From NCBI RefSeq assembly GCF_000382425.1, contig NZ_KB908297.1, positions 95,532 to 159,531 on the forward strand: 64,000 bases of DNA, given 5' to 3'. The notes under the pieces were generated by a model that worked only from the letters and a program-made list of their open reading frames with translations, was not told the origin of the DNA and did no database searches. Origin of the DNA: Empedobacter brevis NBRC 14943 = ATCC 43319. Lineage in GTDB: Bacteria; Bacteroidota; Bacteroidia; Flavobacteriales; Weeksellaceae. A program made the position numbers and the translations under genes. This document shows, one piece after another, positions 8,929 through 17,215 of this stretch (positions are counted from its first letter, which is position 1; each line of letters opens with the position of its first letter).

Positions 8929-9769
8929 ATTGTTCAATTCTTAAAATTCTAAATGATTTTACAACATCAATACTAGCATTTCCTGTTATTCCAGAGTTAT
9001 CACTATAATTTGTGGCTGAAGTTGGCTTATATAATACTAACCTTATCCGTTCCCCAACTGTAAAATGATGAATAAAATTAGGAATTGTAATCGTTTGGGA
9101 ATTATTTGTTGCATACTGTTCAAAAGGCAACGTATTTGAAAAGATGTTTGTCCATACGGTACCATTAGTTGATTTTTGCAGAGCTAAAATAACTTGCGAT
9201 GGTGATGACTTTGAAACAGTATTAACTTTTACTGTAACCATTCCTGAAAGCTGAAAATAGGATTCTTTCAAAAAATTAAAGGAATTAGAACTTAATTCTA
9301 TATCGCTTGGATTATTAACTTGAATTTCAGAATTCTCCCATTTTAATTCAACTGGTTGACTAAGGTTAATCGTTGCTAACTGATTTGTCGTCGTAAAATT
9401 TTGTATTGCATTTGTAGCTATTGCAAAATCTTTGGGAAATTTAAGCGATTTTATTTCATCCAGACTGCTTATTTTTTGCCAAATATAACCATCCCAAACA
9501 ACGAACGAATTTGCATCTATAGTATTAGGGTTTATACCTGATGTAAGTTTATTAAAAGTGGTCATTCCTATGACAGGGTTTGGAATTGTTGTTTTATCCC
9601 TATTATTTAATAATTGTCCCCTTGTAGGTAGAAAACCCTTTTTAGGAGTAATATTAGAGGTATTTAACTCTAATATTGCTGATTGATGTACAGAATTATT
9701 TCCTATAGAAATTTGAGCAAAAAGAGTGCAATAAAAATTAAGAATCAAAAAACATATATACTTTTTCAT
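8927..9769 (-). CDS. secreted protein, third member of a tandem paralog family
   Basis: 280 residues with a signal peptide cleaved after FAQ (about residue 19). It shares a cassette with the next two genes: ISIGNNSVHQSAILELNT, then a GFLPTRGQLLNNRD block, then a NPVIGMTTFN block, then an aromatic VVWDGYIWQKI block at about residues 110-125. The C-terminal half is beta-rich and has a YFQLSGMVTV strand and a GERIRLVLYK strand, suggesting a jelly-roll (C1q/TNF-like) sandwich; this is inference. No lipobox or T9SS tail is seen. It is last in a three-gene operon, 2 bases after its neighbour. Molecular function is unknown; a cell-surface or fibre-like role is possible. Confidence 0.75.
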   Translation of the reverse strand: MKKYICFLILNFYCTLFAQISIGNNSVHQSAILELNTSNITPKKGFLPTRGQLLNNRDKTTIPNPVIGMTTFNKLTSGINPNTIDANSFVVWDGYIWQKISSLDEIKSLKFPKDFAIATNAIQNFTTTNQLATINLSQPVELKWENSEIQVNNPSDIELSSNSFNFLKESYFQLSGMVTVKVNTVSKSSPSQVILALQKSTNGTVWTNIFSNTLPFEQYATNNSQTITIPNFIHHFTVGERIRLVLYKPTSATNYSDNSGITGNASIDVVKSFRILRIEQ

Positions 9770-9771
9770 AC

Positions 9772-10623
9772 CTATCCTATTTTTTGAATTTTAATTACTT
9801 TACCATACGTTAATCCAGTTGGTGCACTAATTACAGCAGAAGTTGAATGGTTTTCTCCGTTTGATTTAAAAACTGTACATCTTATTAATGAATTTGCAGG
9901 TAAATCTATTACAGTTGGTGCTATATTATTACTTCTATTGTTAAGCCCGGTTCCATAGCCCCAAACACCATAAGTCTTAAGTTTTTGTGTCCAAGTTGAT
10001 CCATTATCAGTAGAAACTTCTAACTTTAATTCTAAATTAGTATTTGAATTAATTGGTATTGATGGATTATAATTGATAAATCCTGAAATTTCATATAATC
10101 CTGCGTTATTGATTTTAAATGAATTATCATTTACTAAATCAATATTATTCCCTGTGTTCAACATAATTGATGAAGAAGAAAATTTAAGGACAATAGGCGC
10201 TATATTAATATTATTACCAGTAGTTGTAGTTGTATTTTGAGGTGTTGTGATACCATTTGCTGATTCTGCAATAAAAAATACTTGCGGAAGAAGTTCTCTC
10301 TTCACCTCTTCAATATCGGATAAACTCGCCCACTTAGTTCCATTCCAAAAGTAATACATATTTGCAAATACTTTATTTGTTCCGATTCCACTATCCAATA
10401 AATTATAGACAAGTAGTCCTGTTGCCGGATTTTCAACTGTTACTTTATCTCTGTTATTCAGTAACTGTAACCTTGGAAGTAAAAAACCTCTTTTCGGAGT
10501 TATTGTAGAAACATCTATATCTAAAACGGAAGATGTATTTGGCGTAGATGTCCCTATACCAAATTGAGCCATTAACAAATTGAACCCAAAGAGTAAAAGG
10601 GTTATAAAGGTATATTTTTTCAT
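9772..10623 (-). CDS. secreted protein, second member of a tandem paralog family
   Basis: 283 residues with a signal peptide ending near LMAQ-F. The N-terminal cassette is the clearest of the three: FGIGTSTPNTSSVLDID, then a RGFLLPRLQLLNNRD block, then NPATGLLVYN, then YYFWNGTKWASL. Similar cassettes head many Flavobacteriia surface proteins and resemble phage tail-fibre lead-ins. The C-terminal half repeats the strand pattern of its neighbours (GLYEISGFINYN and LIRCTVFKSNG), which is consistent with a trimeric jelly-roll head. It lies 2 bases from the downstream and 9 from the upstream paralog, so co-transcription is near certain. Function unknown. Confidence 0.75.
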   Translation of the reverse strand: MKKYTFITLLLFGFNLLMAQFGIGTSTPNTSSVLDIDVSTITPKRGFLLPRLQLLNNRDKVTVENPATGLLVYNLLDSGIGTNKVFANMYYFWNGTKWASLSDIEEVKRELLPQVFFIAESANGITTPQNTTTTTGNNINIAPIVLKFSSSSIMLNTGNNIDLVNDNSFKINNAGLYEISGFINYNPSIPINSNTNLELKLEVSTDNGSTWTQKLKTYGVWGYGTGLNNRSNNIAPTVIDLPANSLIRCTVFKSNGENHSTSAVISAPTGLTYGKVIKIQKIG

Positions 10624-10632
10624 AGGTTGGTT

Positions 10633-11550
10633 TTATTGTATATTATAATCTAATAACTGTATTTTTAAGCCTTTTGAAGTAGGTATGTTATTTGCCAAAT
10701 CATTTCCAATATAACAATCACCTCCTCCGCAATGATCATTATTTGCAGTAGAATTAAATGGATTAGCAATTACCAACCTCACGACGTCTCCTTTATTTAG
10801 TTTTAATGGTGTTGGTAATAAAATAGCTGTCTTTAAAGTACTCGCTGCATCAACTCCCCAATTAGTACGTGTGCCAATTGAATTTATCCAGTTAATTCCT
10901 CCATCTTTTGATACCTGAATTTTGAGATTCAGAAAGGCCCTCTTATTATGTGATCCTGAAACTATGTTAGCCATAGGATTATAATTTACAAAAGCCGATA
11001 ATTCGTATATTCCTGATACATTCACCATAAATGTAGACTGAGTACTATTAAATTGAATAATATCTTTAATATTCAACAAAGGTGACATAAACTTAACTAC
11101 ATTATCTCTAGGCGTACCAGAAGGTATATTAATATCATTGCGAGTAAAAGACTGCCTATCTATACCTTCAATATAGAACATTCTGGGTTTTACAGCTTCT
11201 TCTACAGTTGATTTATATATTAACCTATCCCAATTCTTTCCATCCCAATAATAATAATTGTTCGCAGACACTTCATATGGATATTCTCCTGCATCAGATG
11301 TATTAAAAATTAGTAACCCCGGTGTTGGATCAATAATAGTCGCAATATCTCTATTACTCAATAGTGCAACTCTGGGAGGTAAAAACCCTCTTTCATTAAT
11401 AGATGATGAATTAATGGATTTTGAGTTCAATTCTAATAATGCTGTTTTATCAGGAGCAAATGTATCAATTCCTATTTGTGCATAAATAGAACTTACTGAA
11501 AACAAAATTAAGGTGAGTGAGATTTGTAAGATTAGATTGTTTTTTAACAT
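10633..11550 (-). CDS. secreted protein, first member of a tandem paralog family
   Basis: 305 residues, the promoter-proximal and longest member. The signal peptide ends near IYAQ. The cassette is IGIDTFAPDKTALLELNS, then ERGFLPPRVALLSNRD, then PTPGLLIFN, then NYYYWDGKNWDRL. The C-terminal half has the shared IYELSAFVNYNP and DVVRLVIANPF strands. It carries a Cys pair in a Gly-rich loop near the C-terminus (CGGGDCY) that its paralogs lack. Divergence among the three copies is high at the C-terminus and low in the N-terminal cassette, as expected for a shared anchor with varied heads. A promoter with both boxes lies upstream at 11577-11610. Confidence 0.75.
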   Translation of the reverse strand: MLKNNLILQISLTLILFSVSSIYAQIGIDTFAPDKTALLELNSKSINSSSINERGFLPPRVALLSNRDIATIIDPTPGLLIFNTSDAGEYPYEVSANNYYYWDGKNWDRLIYKSTVEEAVKPRMFYIEGIDRQSFTRNDINIPSGTPRDNVVKFMSPLLNIKDIIQFNSTQSTFMVNVSGIYELSAFVNYNPMANIVSGSHNKRAFLNLKIQVSKDGGINWINSIGTRTNWGVDAASTLKTAILLPTPLKLNKGDVVRLVIANPFNSTANNDHCGGGDCYIGNDLANNIPTSKGLKIQLLDYNIQ

Positions 11551-11576
11551 ATTTAATTTTCCTTTTTAAATTCATA

Positions 11577-11610
11577 CAAATGTAATATTTTATAAGTATT
11601 TAATAATCAA
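11577..11610 (-). promoter_or_regulatory. Bacteroidota-type promoter of the secreted-paralog operon
   Basis: On the minus strand, TTG (11610-11608), 23 bases, then TACATTTG (11584-11577). This matches the TTG/TAnnTTTG consensus of the Bacteroidota primary sigma factor. The predicted transcript would start near 11570, about 20 bases before the ATG at 11550. The rest of 11611-11782 is AT-rich with no gene. Confidence 0.55.
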
Positions 11611-11782
11611 TATGTTTATTATTTTATAATCCAACATTATTAAATAATATAATATAGGTAAACATAAATAATTAACAACCAGAAATATAAATGAGTAATT
11701 ATATTCTATAAAAATAGTAGAAAGATTGTAGTTTTTTCTCTCTCTAAATTAGATCAAAATGTTAAATTCAGATAATTCAATA

Positions 11783-12235
11783 TTAAAAATTCACTGAAAC
11801 ATTGATCCATTCCGGGTCAAAATCAGCCTTATATTTTTTGTAAAAATTAATAGCAGGTTCGTTCCAATCTAAAACTTGCCAAACCATTCCGTGGTATTTT
11901 TTTTCTTTCCCAAAAGCTATTAATTCATCTAATAATAATTTCCCTATTCCTGAACCACGCATTTTTTCGGTTACAATTAAATCTTCCAAATACAATCGAC
12001 GTCCTTTCCATGTTGAATAGCGATCATAATACAACGCAATTCCTTCTATATTTCCATCTACTTCTGCAACTAATGAACCCCAAACTGGTTTTTCTCCAAA
12101 ACCACATTCTTCCATTTCTTCTAAAGTTACCGTTACCTCATCAGGTGCTTTTTCATATAAAGCCAGTTCTTGTATTAATTCTAAAATTCGAGGACAATCT
12201 TCTCTTCTTGCCGCTCGTATGCTTATGTTTTCCAT
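11783..12235 (-). CDS. GNAT N-acetyltransferase, SSAT-like
   Basis: 150 residues of GNAT fold. The acetyl-CoA pyrophosphate loop is RGSGIGKLL, preceded by the strand LYLEDLIVTEKM. This strand and the motif-B region WNEPAINFYKK are characteristic of the spermidine/spermine or thialysine N-acetyltransferase branch. The likely reaction is acetyl transfer from acetyl-CoA to a small amine; the substrate is not proven by sequence. It stands alone between the paralog operon and dgt, with no obvious terminator. Confidence 0.85.
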   Translation of the reverse strand: MENISIRAARREDCPRILELIQELALYEKAPDEVTVTLEEMEECGFGEKPVWGSLVAEVDGNIEGIALYYDRYSTWKGRRLYLEDLIVTEKMRGSGIGKLLLDELIAFGKEKKYHGMVWQVLDWNEPAINFYKKYKADFDPEWINVSVNF

Positions 12236-12333
12236 GGTATGTCTGATTTATAATTTTCTATTTTTCTCTTGATTAAAATACGACAATAATTTCAGTATAA
12301 TACTTATTGTATGATGGTAACGTTCATTAAAAA

Positions 12334-13701
12334 CTAAATCGTCATTCCTATTTCTATTCCTTTTATTCGACGATACAATTCAGTCGCATAATTATCCGTC
12401 ATTCCCGAAACATAATCCAAAATTCCCATTACTTTTTGGTACTCTGTTCCTTTTTCGTATAAGAACTGAGCCGGAACCAATCGCAGGGCTTTTTTTTCAA
12501 ATGTCTTACGCTCTTTCTCATTTTTCAAAATTGGTGGTATGAACTGTGAAAGTAATTCAGACATGACATTATAACCGGCATTTTCAATTTCAAGAACAGA
12601 ACGGTGATTGTAAATATTCTCAATCGAGAAACGTTGAATCTCGTCCAAAACTTTCTTTGTGACTTGTTCCGTTTCATTTTTTATCACATCCAACAAGGCT
12701 GTCTTAAATTCTCCTTTTGCAATTTGATCAAAATTAGTTTGGTAAACCTCTACTGATTTTAATGTTAAAAGATTTATAGATTTTGCTCTTAAATAAGCGA
12801 TCCGATCATTTTTATCAGAAATTGATTTTAATGTATTTTTAGTTTTATCAATTTGGGAAGGATCTAATGACTCGACTAAATTCAAAAACAATTTTCGGCA
12901 TTTGTCATGGTCAATAATTCCTAAACGTTGTGAATCTTCCACATCAATTATCGAGTAACAAATGTCATCGGCTGCTTCTACGAGCCAAACAAAAGGATGT
13001 CGTTTGTAGATAATTGGTGCATCCTGTTCCAAAATCATATTGGTTTTTTCTGCTATTGTGCGAAACGCTTCTTTTTGCGCTTGAAAGAAACCAAACTTTT
13101 TCCGATGCAATTGGCTTTTATCTTTTGCGACCGATTCACATGGATATTTTGCTATTGCTGCCAAAGTGGAATAGGTCAAACGTAAGCCTCCTTCCGACTT
13201 CCCGTTCTGTTGTTGTGTTAAAATTCTGATCGCATTTGCATTTCCTTCAAAATTGATTAAATCAGCCCATTCTGCTTCGGTAAAATAATCCTTCAATTCC
13301 ATTTCATGCCGATCAAAATAAGAAGCGATTGCATCCTCTCCTGAATGTCCAAAAGCGGGGTTTCCAATATCATGACACAAACAAGCTGCTGAAATCACAT
13401 CGTGAATACTATAGTTGTAAAATTCGTACGATTCGTTTGTCAATTGATAATTTTCAGTAATAAACTTTCCAACCAAATTTCCCATCGAACGTCCCACCGA
13501 AGAAACTTCTAATGAATGTGTCAATCGATTGTGAACAAACACGCTTCCGGGTAAAGGAAAAACCTGTGTTTTATTTTGTAATCGACGAAAGGCAGACGAA
13601 AAAATAATACGGTCATAATCGCGCTGATATTCTGATCGTGCATCCGCTGTATCGTTTGTATTGCTGCGTTGATTGGTATAAATATGATTTAGAAGTTCCA
13701 T
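12334..13701 (-). CDS. dgt: dGTP triphosphohydrolase (HD domain)
   Basis: 455 residues. The enzyme hydrolyses dGTP (and possibly other dNTPs) to the deoxynucleoside and triphosphate, shaping the dNTP pool. The HD metal site is visible as H62 in THSLEVSSVG, H110-D111 in CHDIGNPAFGHS, and a distal Asp in EAADDICYS. The N-terminal RSEYQRDYDRIIFSSAFRRL block is diagnostic of the dGTPase family. Length matches the roughly 440-500-residue family. The start is an ATG followed by ELLNHIYTNQR. No operon partner is evident. Confidence 0.92.
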   Translation of the reverse strand: MELLNHIYTNQRSNTNDTADARSEYQRDYDRIIFSSAFRRLQNKTQVFPLPGSVFVHNRLTHSLEVSSVGRSMGNLVGKFITENYQLTNESYEFYNYSIHDVISAACLCHDIGNPAFGHSGEDAIASYFDRHEMELKDYFTEAEWADLINFEGNANAIRILTQQQNGKSEGGLRLTYSTLAAIAKYPCESVAKDKSQLHRKKFGFFQAQKEAFRTIAEKTNMILEQDAPIIYKRHPFVWLVEAADDICYSIIDVEDSQRLGIIDHDKCRKLFLNLVESLDPSQIDKTKNTLKSISDKNDRIAYLRAKSINLLTLKSVEVYQTNFDQIAKGEFKTALLDVIKNETEQVTKKVLDEIQRFSIENIYNHRSVLEIENAGYNVMSELLSQFIPPILKNEKERKTFEKKALRLVPAQFLYEKGTEYQKVMGILDYVSGMTDNYATELYRRIKGIEIGMTI

Positions 13702-13743
13702 AAACTGATTTAGAAAACGAATTTAACGAATAATGTTCAGTCC

Positions 13744-13773
13744 TAAAAAAATCCGAACGGTTTCGTTCGGATT
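13744..13773 (-). terminator. hairpin terminator of the LemA-TPM operon
   Basis: A perfect 10-bp stem (13750-13759 with 13764-13773), loop GTTT, with a G/C-rich core. On the minus strand a run of T follows it. It lies 22 bases past the stop of the Gly-rich TPM gene. Confidence 0.85.
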
Positions 13774-13795
13774 AATTCTACTATCTTGAATTGAT

Positions 13796-14593
13796 TTACC
13801 AACTTCCGGAAGCACCGCCTCCGCCGAAGCTACCACCGCCGAAGCCGCCAAAGCCGCCTCCACCGCCAGAAGATCCGCCCCAAGAGCTTCCTCCTGAACC
13901 AAAAACAGAACTTCCTGTATTCATAATGATAATATCGTCTAGCAAACTTCTACGTCTGCCACCATTTCCTCCATTGTTTCCACCTCTACCTTTCGAAATA
14001 ATAATGAAGATAAAAATGAAAAATCCTATTGCAAAAATCAATGCGACCCAATCCATTTCAGGTTCATTGGATTTTGGTTTATCTTGTTTGTACTTTCCTG
14101 CAAAAGCTTGAAAAATAGAATTGACTCCGGCATTTATTCCTCCGGCATAATCCCCTTGTTTGAAATACGGAATAATGACATTGTCAATAATAGATTTGTT
14201 GACACTTGGTGGTAAATAAATTTGAGCCGAATACCCTGTTCTGATTGTAATCTTGCGATCCTTTTCGCTCAAAACGATTACCACTCCATTGTCTTTACCT
14301 TTCGTTCCTACGCCCCATTTTTCTCCAATATCGTTTGCAAATGTTTCTAACGGATATCCATCTAACGATTCAACTGTTAACACCAAAATTTGTGTTGAAG
14401 TAGAATCGTCGTAAGCGACCAGCTTTCGTTCCAACTCATCCAATTGCATCGCATCAAAAACATGTGCATAATCCTGCACTAACTTTTGAGGAGGATGTTC
14501 CATCTTAACCAATTCACCTGGTGTCTGTCCAAAAACCGTTAAAATAGAAAGAAATAAAGTTAGAAAAAAGTATTTAACTGTAGCTGATTTCAT
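13796..14593 (-). CDS. TPM domain protein (YgcG type) with Gly-rich tail
   Basis: 265 residues. It has a signal peptide ending near VFGQ and a TPM (Psb32/YgcG-like) domain at about 30-170 containing QILVLTVESL and GVVIVLSEKDRKITIRTG. One transmembrane helix (ALIFAIGFFIFIFIII) follows, then a basic linker and a C-terminal tail that is almost pure Gly/Ser/Phe. TPM domains occur with LemA and are linked to envelope or membrane-protein maintenance; the biochemical role is unsettled. I chose the ATG at 14593 because the one at 14614 adds a polar stretch before the signal. It overlaps the preceding TPM gene by 20 bases. Confidence 0.88.
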   Translation of the reverse strand: MKSATVKYFFLTLFLSILTVFGQTPGELVKMEHPPQKLVQDYAHVFDAMQLDELERKLVAYDDSTSTQILVLTVESLDGYPLETFANDIGEKWGVGTKGKDNGVVIVLSEKDRKITIRTGYSAQIYLPPSVNKSIIDNVIIPYFKQGDYAGGINAGVNSIFQAFAGKYKQDKPKSNEPEMDWVALIFAIGFFIFIFIIISKGRGGNNGGNGGRRRSLLDDIIIMNTGSSVFGSGGSSWGGSSGGGGGFGGFGGGSFGGGGASGSW

Positions 14594-15014
14594 CTGGTAA
14601 TTCGTTTGTATCATCCTCTTGATAAGGAAAATATTTTTTAAGTTCTTTGCCTGTTTTTTTTATTCCTTCACAAAGTCCTTTTGCATAATGTTCTTTTTTG
14701 AAATGCTTGATGACCTCTTCTTTTATGTCATCCCAAAAATCATCTGGTGTCACTTGATCAATTCCCTTATCACCAATAATTGTAAAGTTATGATCGGTTG
14801 GTGAAACATGAAACAATACTCCATTTCTATCTTTTGTTCTGTGCATTTCCAATTGCTCGAATACTTCTAAAGCTTTATCAAAATGATTGGGAGAAGATTC
14901 GAACTCAATATGAACTCGAATTTCTCCGCTTGTATTTTTCTCTGCTTTTTGAATGGCTTCGATTATTTTTTTTTCATCTTTTGAAGAAAGAAATTTATGT
15001 TTCTTTTTTCCCAT
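14574..15014 (-). CDS. TPM domain protein, soluble form
   Basis: A 146-residue second TPM-family protein, without signal peptide or membrane helix. The domain core is seen as NTSGEIRVHIEFES, RNGVLFHVSPTDHNFTIIGD and the C-terminal helix HYAKGLCEGIKKTGKELK. It is very Lys-rich at the start (MGKKKHKF). It lies between lemA (15-base gap) and the membrane-anchored TPM gene (20-base overlap). The pair gives one cytoplasmic-type and one envelope-type TPM protein in a single operon. Function is inferred only from the association with LemA. Confidence 0.85.
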   Translation of the reverse strand: MGKKKHKFLSSKDEKKIIEAIQKAEKNTSGEIRVHIEFESSPNHFDKALEVFEQLEMHRTKDRNGVLFHVSPTDHNFTIIGDKGIDQVTPDDFWDDIKEEVIKHFKKEHYAKGLCEGIKKTGKELKKYFPYQEDDTNELPDEISYS

Positions 15015-15029
15015 AATGATGATAATTTA

Positions 15030-15638
15030 TTATTTAGAAAAATCTACAGTAGGAGCATTTTCAGTTCCAGCTGCTGCCTCGAAATATCCTTTCTGTGTAA
15101 ACCCTGCAATTCCAGCCATCATATTCGTTGGAAATGTTTTGATTTTAGTATTATATACTTTTGCTGCCTCGTTGTATTTTTTTCTTTCAAATAAAACTTC
15201 TTGTTCCATACTTTCAATAGAAGCCTGTAAGTTTGTAAAACCGGTCACAGCTTTTAATTCTGGGTATTTTTCTACAGATACCAATAAACGGCTTAATGTT
15301 GAGCCTAATTGATCTTGAGCTGCTTGAAATTTAGCAATATTTTCTTGTGTTAATTGGCTTGGATCATCGATTTTAATTTGATTGGAAGTTGCTTTTGCTC
15401 GTGCATCTATAACTGCAGTTAATGTTTCTTTTTCGTAGTTGGCAGCTCCTTTTACAGTTCCAACCAACTGATTTACTAAATCCGAACGCTTTTGGTATGT
15501 ATTTTCTACATTCGACCATTGAGCACTAACATTTTCTTGCATAGGTACTAATCCATTATAAACAGACATTAACCATAATCCGACAATTACAATGACAGCC
15601 AAAAAACCACCACCGATAAGACATCCTTTGTTTTTCAT
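15030..15638 (-). CDS. LemA family protein
   Basis: 202 residues from the ATG at 15638. There is one N-terminal membrane helix (about residues 8-26), then a long helical domain with the family block YNGLVPMQENVSAQWSNVEN and QKRSDLVNQLVGTVKG. LemA proteins are anchored helical bundles with an extracytoplasmic domain; their molecular role is not established. A TTG at 15650 in the same frame is a poorer start. It is first in a lemA-TPM-TPM operon. A TATTTTTG -7-like box on the minus strand at 15700-15693 is a candidate promoter. Confidence 0.92.
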   Translation of the reverse strand: MKNKGCLIGGGFLAVIVIVGLWLMSVYNGLVPMQENVSAQWSNVENTYQKRSDLVNQLVGTVKGAANYEKETLTAVIDARAKATSNQIKIDDPSQLTQENIAKFQAAQDQLGSTLSRLLVSVEKYPELKAVTGFTNLQASIESMEQEVLFERKKYNEAAKVYNTKIKTFPTNMMAGIAGFTQKGYFEAAAGTENAPTVDFSK

Positions 15639-15691
15639 AGTATTTTTCAATTTATTAATACGTAAAAATAGTATTTTTTCGATTTACTTTA

Positions 15692-15726
15692 ACAAAAATA
15701 AAGCCGAGCTTATAATAACCCGGCTA
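15692..15726 (-). terminator. probable terminator of the gene at 15748-16215
   Basis: An imperfect stem with AGCCG/CGGCT outer pairs (15702-15708 with 15719-15725) and a 10-base A/T loop, followed on the minus strand by TTATTTTTG. It is weaker than the other hairpins here because of one mismatch. Confidence 0.55.
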
Positions 15727-15747
15727 AATCGTATTTTAGATAAACGA

Positions 15748-16215
15748 TCAGTTCAACAATGTTTTTGCCCAACTCTCTTCTATTGGCAACAACCAATTTT
15801 GTTTAAACTCATTCAATGATGAAATTCCATTATTGAAAACTTTTACATTTTTGATTGTACCTTCTTTCACTTTCTGTTTGAAAGATGGCAATTTTTCAAT
15901 CACAACTTCTTTTTCGTTTTCATATGAAACCAACATTCTATTCAACAAATCGAATGCATAATCTGCATCAATTTCGCGAACAATTTTCGTTAATTTATCG
16001 ATAGAACAACCACTTGCAGTTGCTTGATTTTCGTCTACCCCAACTACAATAAACTGATCGTAAGGCAAATCGAAGTCAGCCAAAAGTTCAGCTCCATGTG
16101 CATTCCAGTCCGCAATAAAATTATTTAGTTTTGCTGTAATAGCTTGTTTTTCTTCTACTGAGAATTTACGATTGGCTTGAAAAATCCAAATTCTTGAATC
16201 GTCTGCTAAATTCAT
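15748..16215 (-). CDS. conserved hypothetical protein of Bacteroidota
   Basis: 155 residues from the ATG at 16215; an in-frame TTG at 16245 is less likely. The protein looks cytoplasmic and mixed alpha/beta, starting with ADDSRIWIFQANRKFS and containing WNAHGAELLADFDLPYDQFIVVGVDE. Similar proteins are, as I recall, sometimes called 'ABC transporter ATPase', but there is no Walker A, signature or Walker B motif, so that name is unsupported. A TAACTTTG -7-like box lies upstream (minus strand, 16250-16243). No partner gene suggests a role. Confidence 0.75.
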   Translation of the reverse strand: MNLADDSRIWIFQANRKFSVEEKQAITAKLNNFIADWNAHGAELLADFDLPYDQFIVVGVDENQATASGCSIDKLTKIVREIDADYAFDLLNRMLVSYENEKEVVIEKLPSFKQKVKEGTIKNVKVFNNGISSLNEFKQNWLLPIEESWAKTLLN

Positions 16216-16330
16216 TTTCTCTCTATTTAAAAATTTGTTTTTCAAAGTTACGAAATAATTAATTAGAGAATTTTAAATTTAATTCCTTCTCTTTTTATCT
16301 TGAAAATGATTTTTCTTCCTAACCCATCTG

Positions 16331-16364
16331 AAAATAAAAAAACCATCTCACTTGAGATGGTTTT
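16331..16364 (-). terminator. hairpin terminator of the Fe-S gene run
   Basis: A 12-base perfect repeat (16339-16350 with 16353-16364) forming about 11 pairs with a small loop. On the minus strand TTTTTATTTT follows it. It is 22 bases past the stop of the CCG-domain Fe-S gene. Confidence 0.82.
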
Positions 16365-16386
16365 GGTCTTATTTTATAAAAAACAA

Positions 16387-17178
16387 TTATAAATCTTTCG
16401 CTTCCATAATCAATTCGGCCAAATCTTTTACCAGTACCGAAGATTCTTTTTCGAAATGCTTTACACCGTCAGTCATCATTGTGTTACAAAAAGGACAACC
16501 TGTTGCAATGATATGAGGCTCTTTTTCCAAAGCCTCTTCTGTTCGTTCAACATTAATATCTTTGTTTCCTTTTTCCGGTTCTTTGAACATTTGAGCTCCT
16601 CCTGCACCACAGCATAATCCACGAGTTTTGCAACGTTTCATTTCAACCAATTCGGCATCTAATTTTTCGATTAATTCTCGTGGTGCTTCATAAACATCGT
16701 TACCACGTCCCAAATAACAAGGATCATGAAAAGTGATACGTCTTCCTTTGAATGTTTCTGAACCTTCTAATTTTAATTTACCTTCGTTAATTAATTGTTG
16801 TAAATACTGAGAATGATGTAAAACTTCATATTCACCTCCTAAACTTGGGTATTCATTTTTCAGTGTATTGAAACAATGTGGGCACGTCGTCACTATCTTT
16901 TTCACTTCGTAAGCATTCAAAACTTCAATGTTCATCATGGCTTGCATTTGGAAAACAAATTCGTTTCCGGCACGTTTTGCAGGATCTCCGGTACAAGATT
17001 CTTCTGTTCCTAAAACGGCGAATTCAACTCCTATATTATTTAAAATTTTAACGAATGCTCGTGTTATTTTTTTGGCTCTGTCATCAAAACTTCCGGCACA
17101 CCCAACCCAAAACAAAACTTCTGGTTGTTTGCCTTCGGCCATATATTGAGCCATTGTTTTAACTGTAATATTTGACAT
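16387..17178 (-). CDS. CCG-domain (Fe-S)-binding protein, heterodisulfide reductase/GlpC-like
   Basis: 263 residues with two cysteine-rich CCG domains of the type found in HdrB, GlpC and LutA. The cysteine clusters are VGCAGSFD near the N-terminus, TTCPHCFNTLK, LCCGAGGAQM and TGCPFCNTMM. Such subunits hold an unusual Fe-S centre and pass electrons or reduce disulfides. The gene is last in a run whose first member is a membrane Fe-S protein, so the two probably form one redox complex. Cognate donor and acceptor are unknown. Confidence 0.85.
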   Translation of the reverse strand: MSNITVKTMAQYMAEGKQPEVLFWVGCAGSFDDRAKKITRAFVKILNNIGVEFAVLGTEESCTGDPAKRAGNEFVFQMQAMMNIEVLNAYEVKKIVTTCPHCFNTLKNEYPSLGGEYEVLHHSQYLQQLINEGKLKLEGSETFKGRRITFHDPCYLGRGNDVYEAPRELIEKLDAELVEMKRCKTRGLCCGAGGAQMFKEPEKGNKDINVERTEEALEKEPHIIATGCPFCNTMMTDGVKHFEKESSVLVKDLAELIMEAKDL

Positions 17179-17215
17179 ATTTTTGTAGTCTTTGTGTTAT
17201 AATAATGGATTTGGT

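Noticed and set aside
8927..11550. The three secreted paralogs as prophage tail-fibre genes
   Set aside because: Each has its own signal peptide, and no capsid, tail, lysis or integrase gene lies nearby.
12284..12310. A nested inverted repeat (ACAATAA/TTATTGT and AGTAT/ATACT) downstream of dgt
   Set aside because: The two stems compete, have no G/C core and no T tract, so it does not look like a terminator or operator.
13791..14111. A Pro-rich open frame on the plus strand
   Set aside because: It is the antisense reading of the Gly-rich tail of the TPM gene (GGN codons read as proline). It has no start context, promoter or partner.
15748..16215. 'ABC transporter ATPase' as a name for this gene
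   Set aside because: No Walker A, signature or Walker B motif is present; left as conserved hypothetical.
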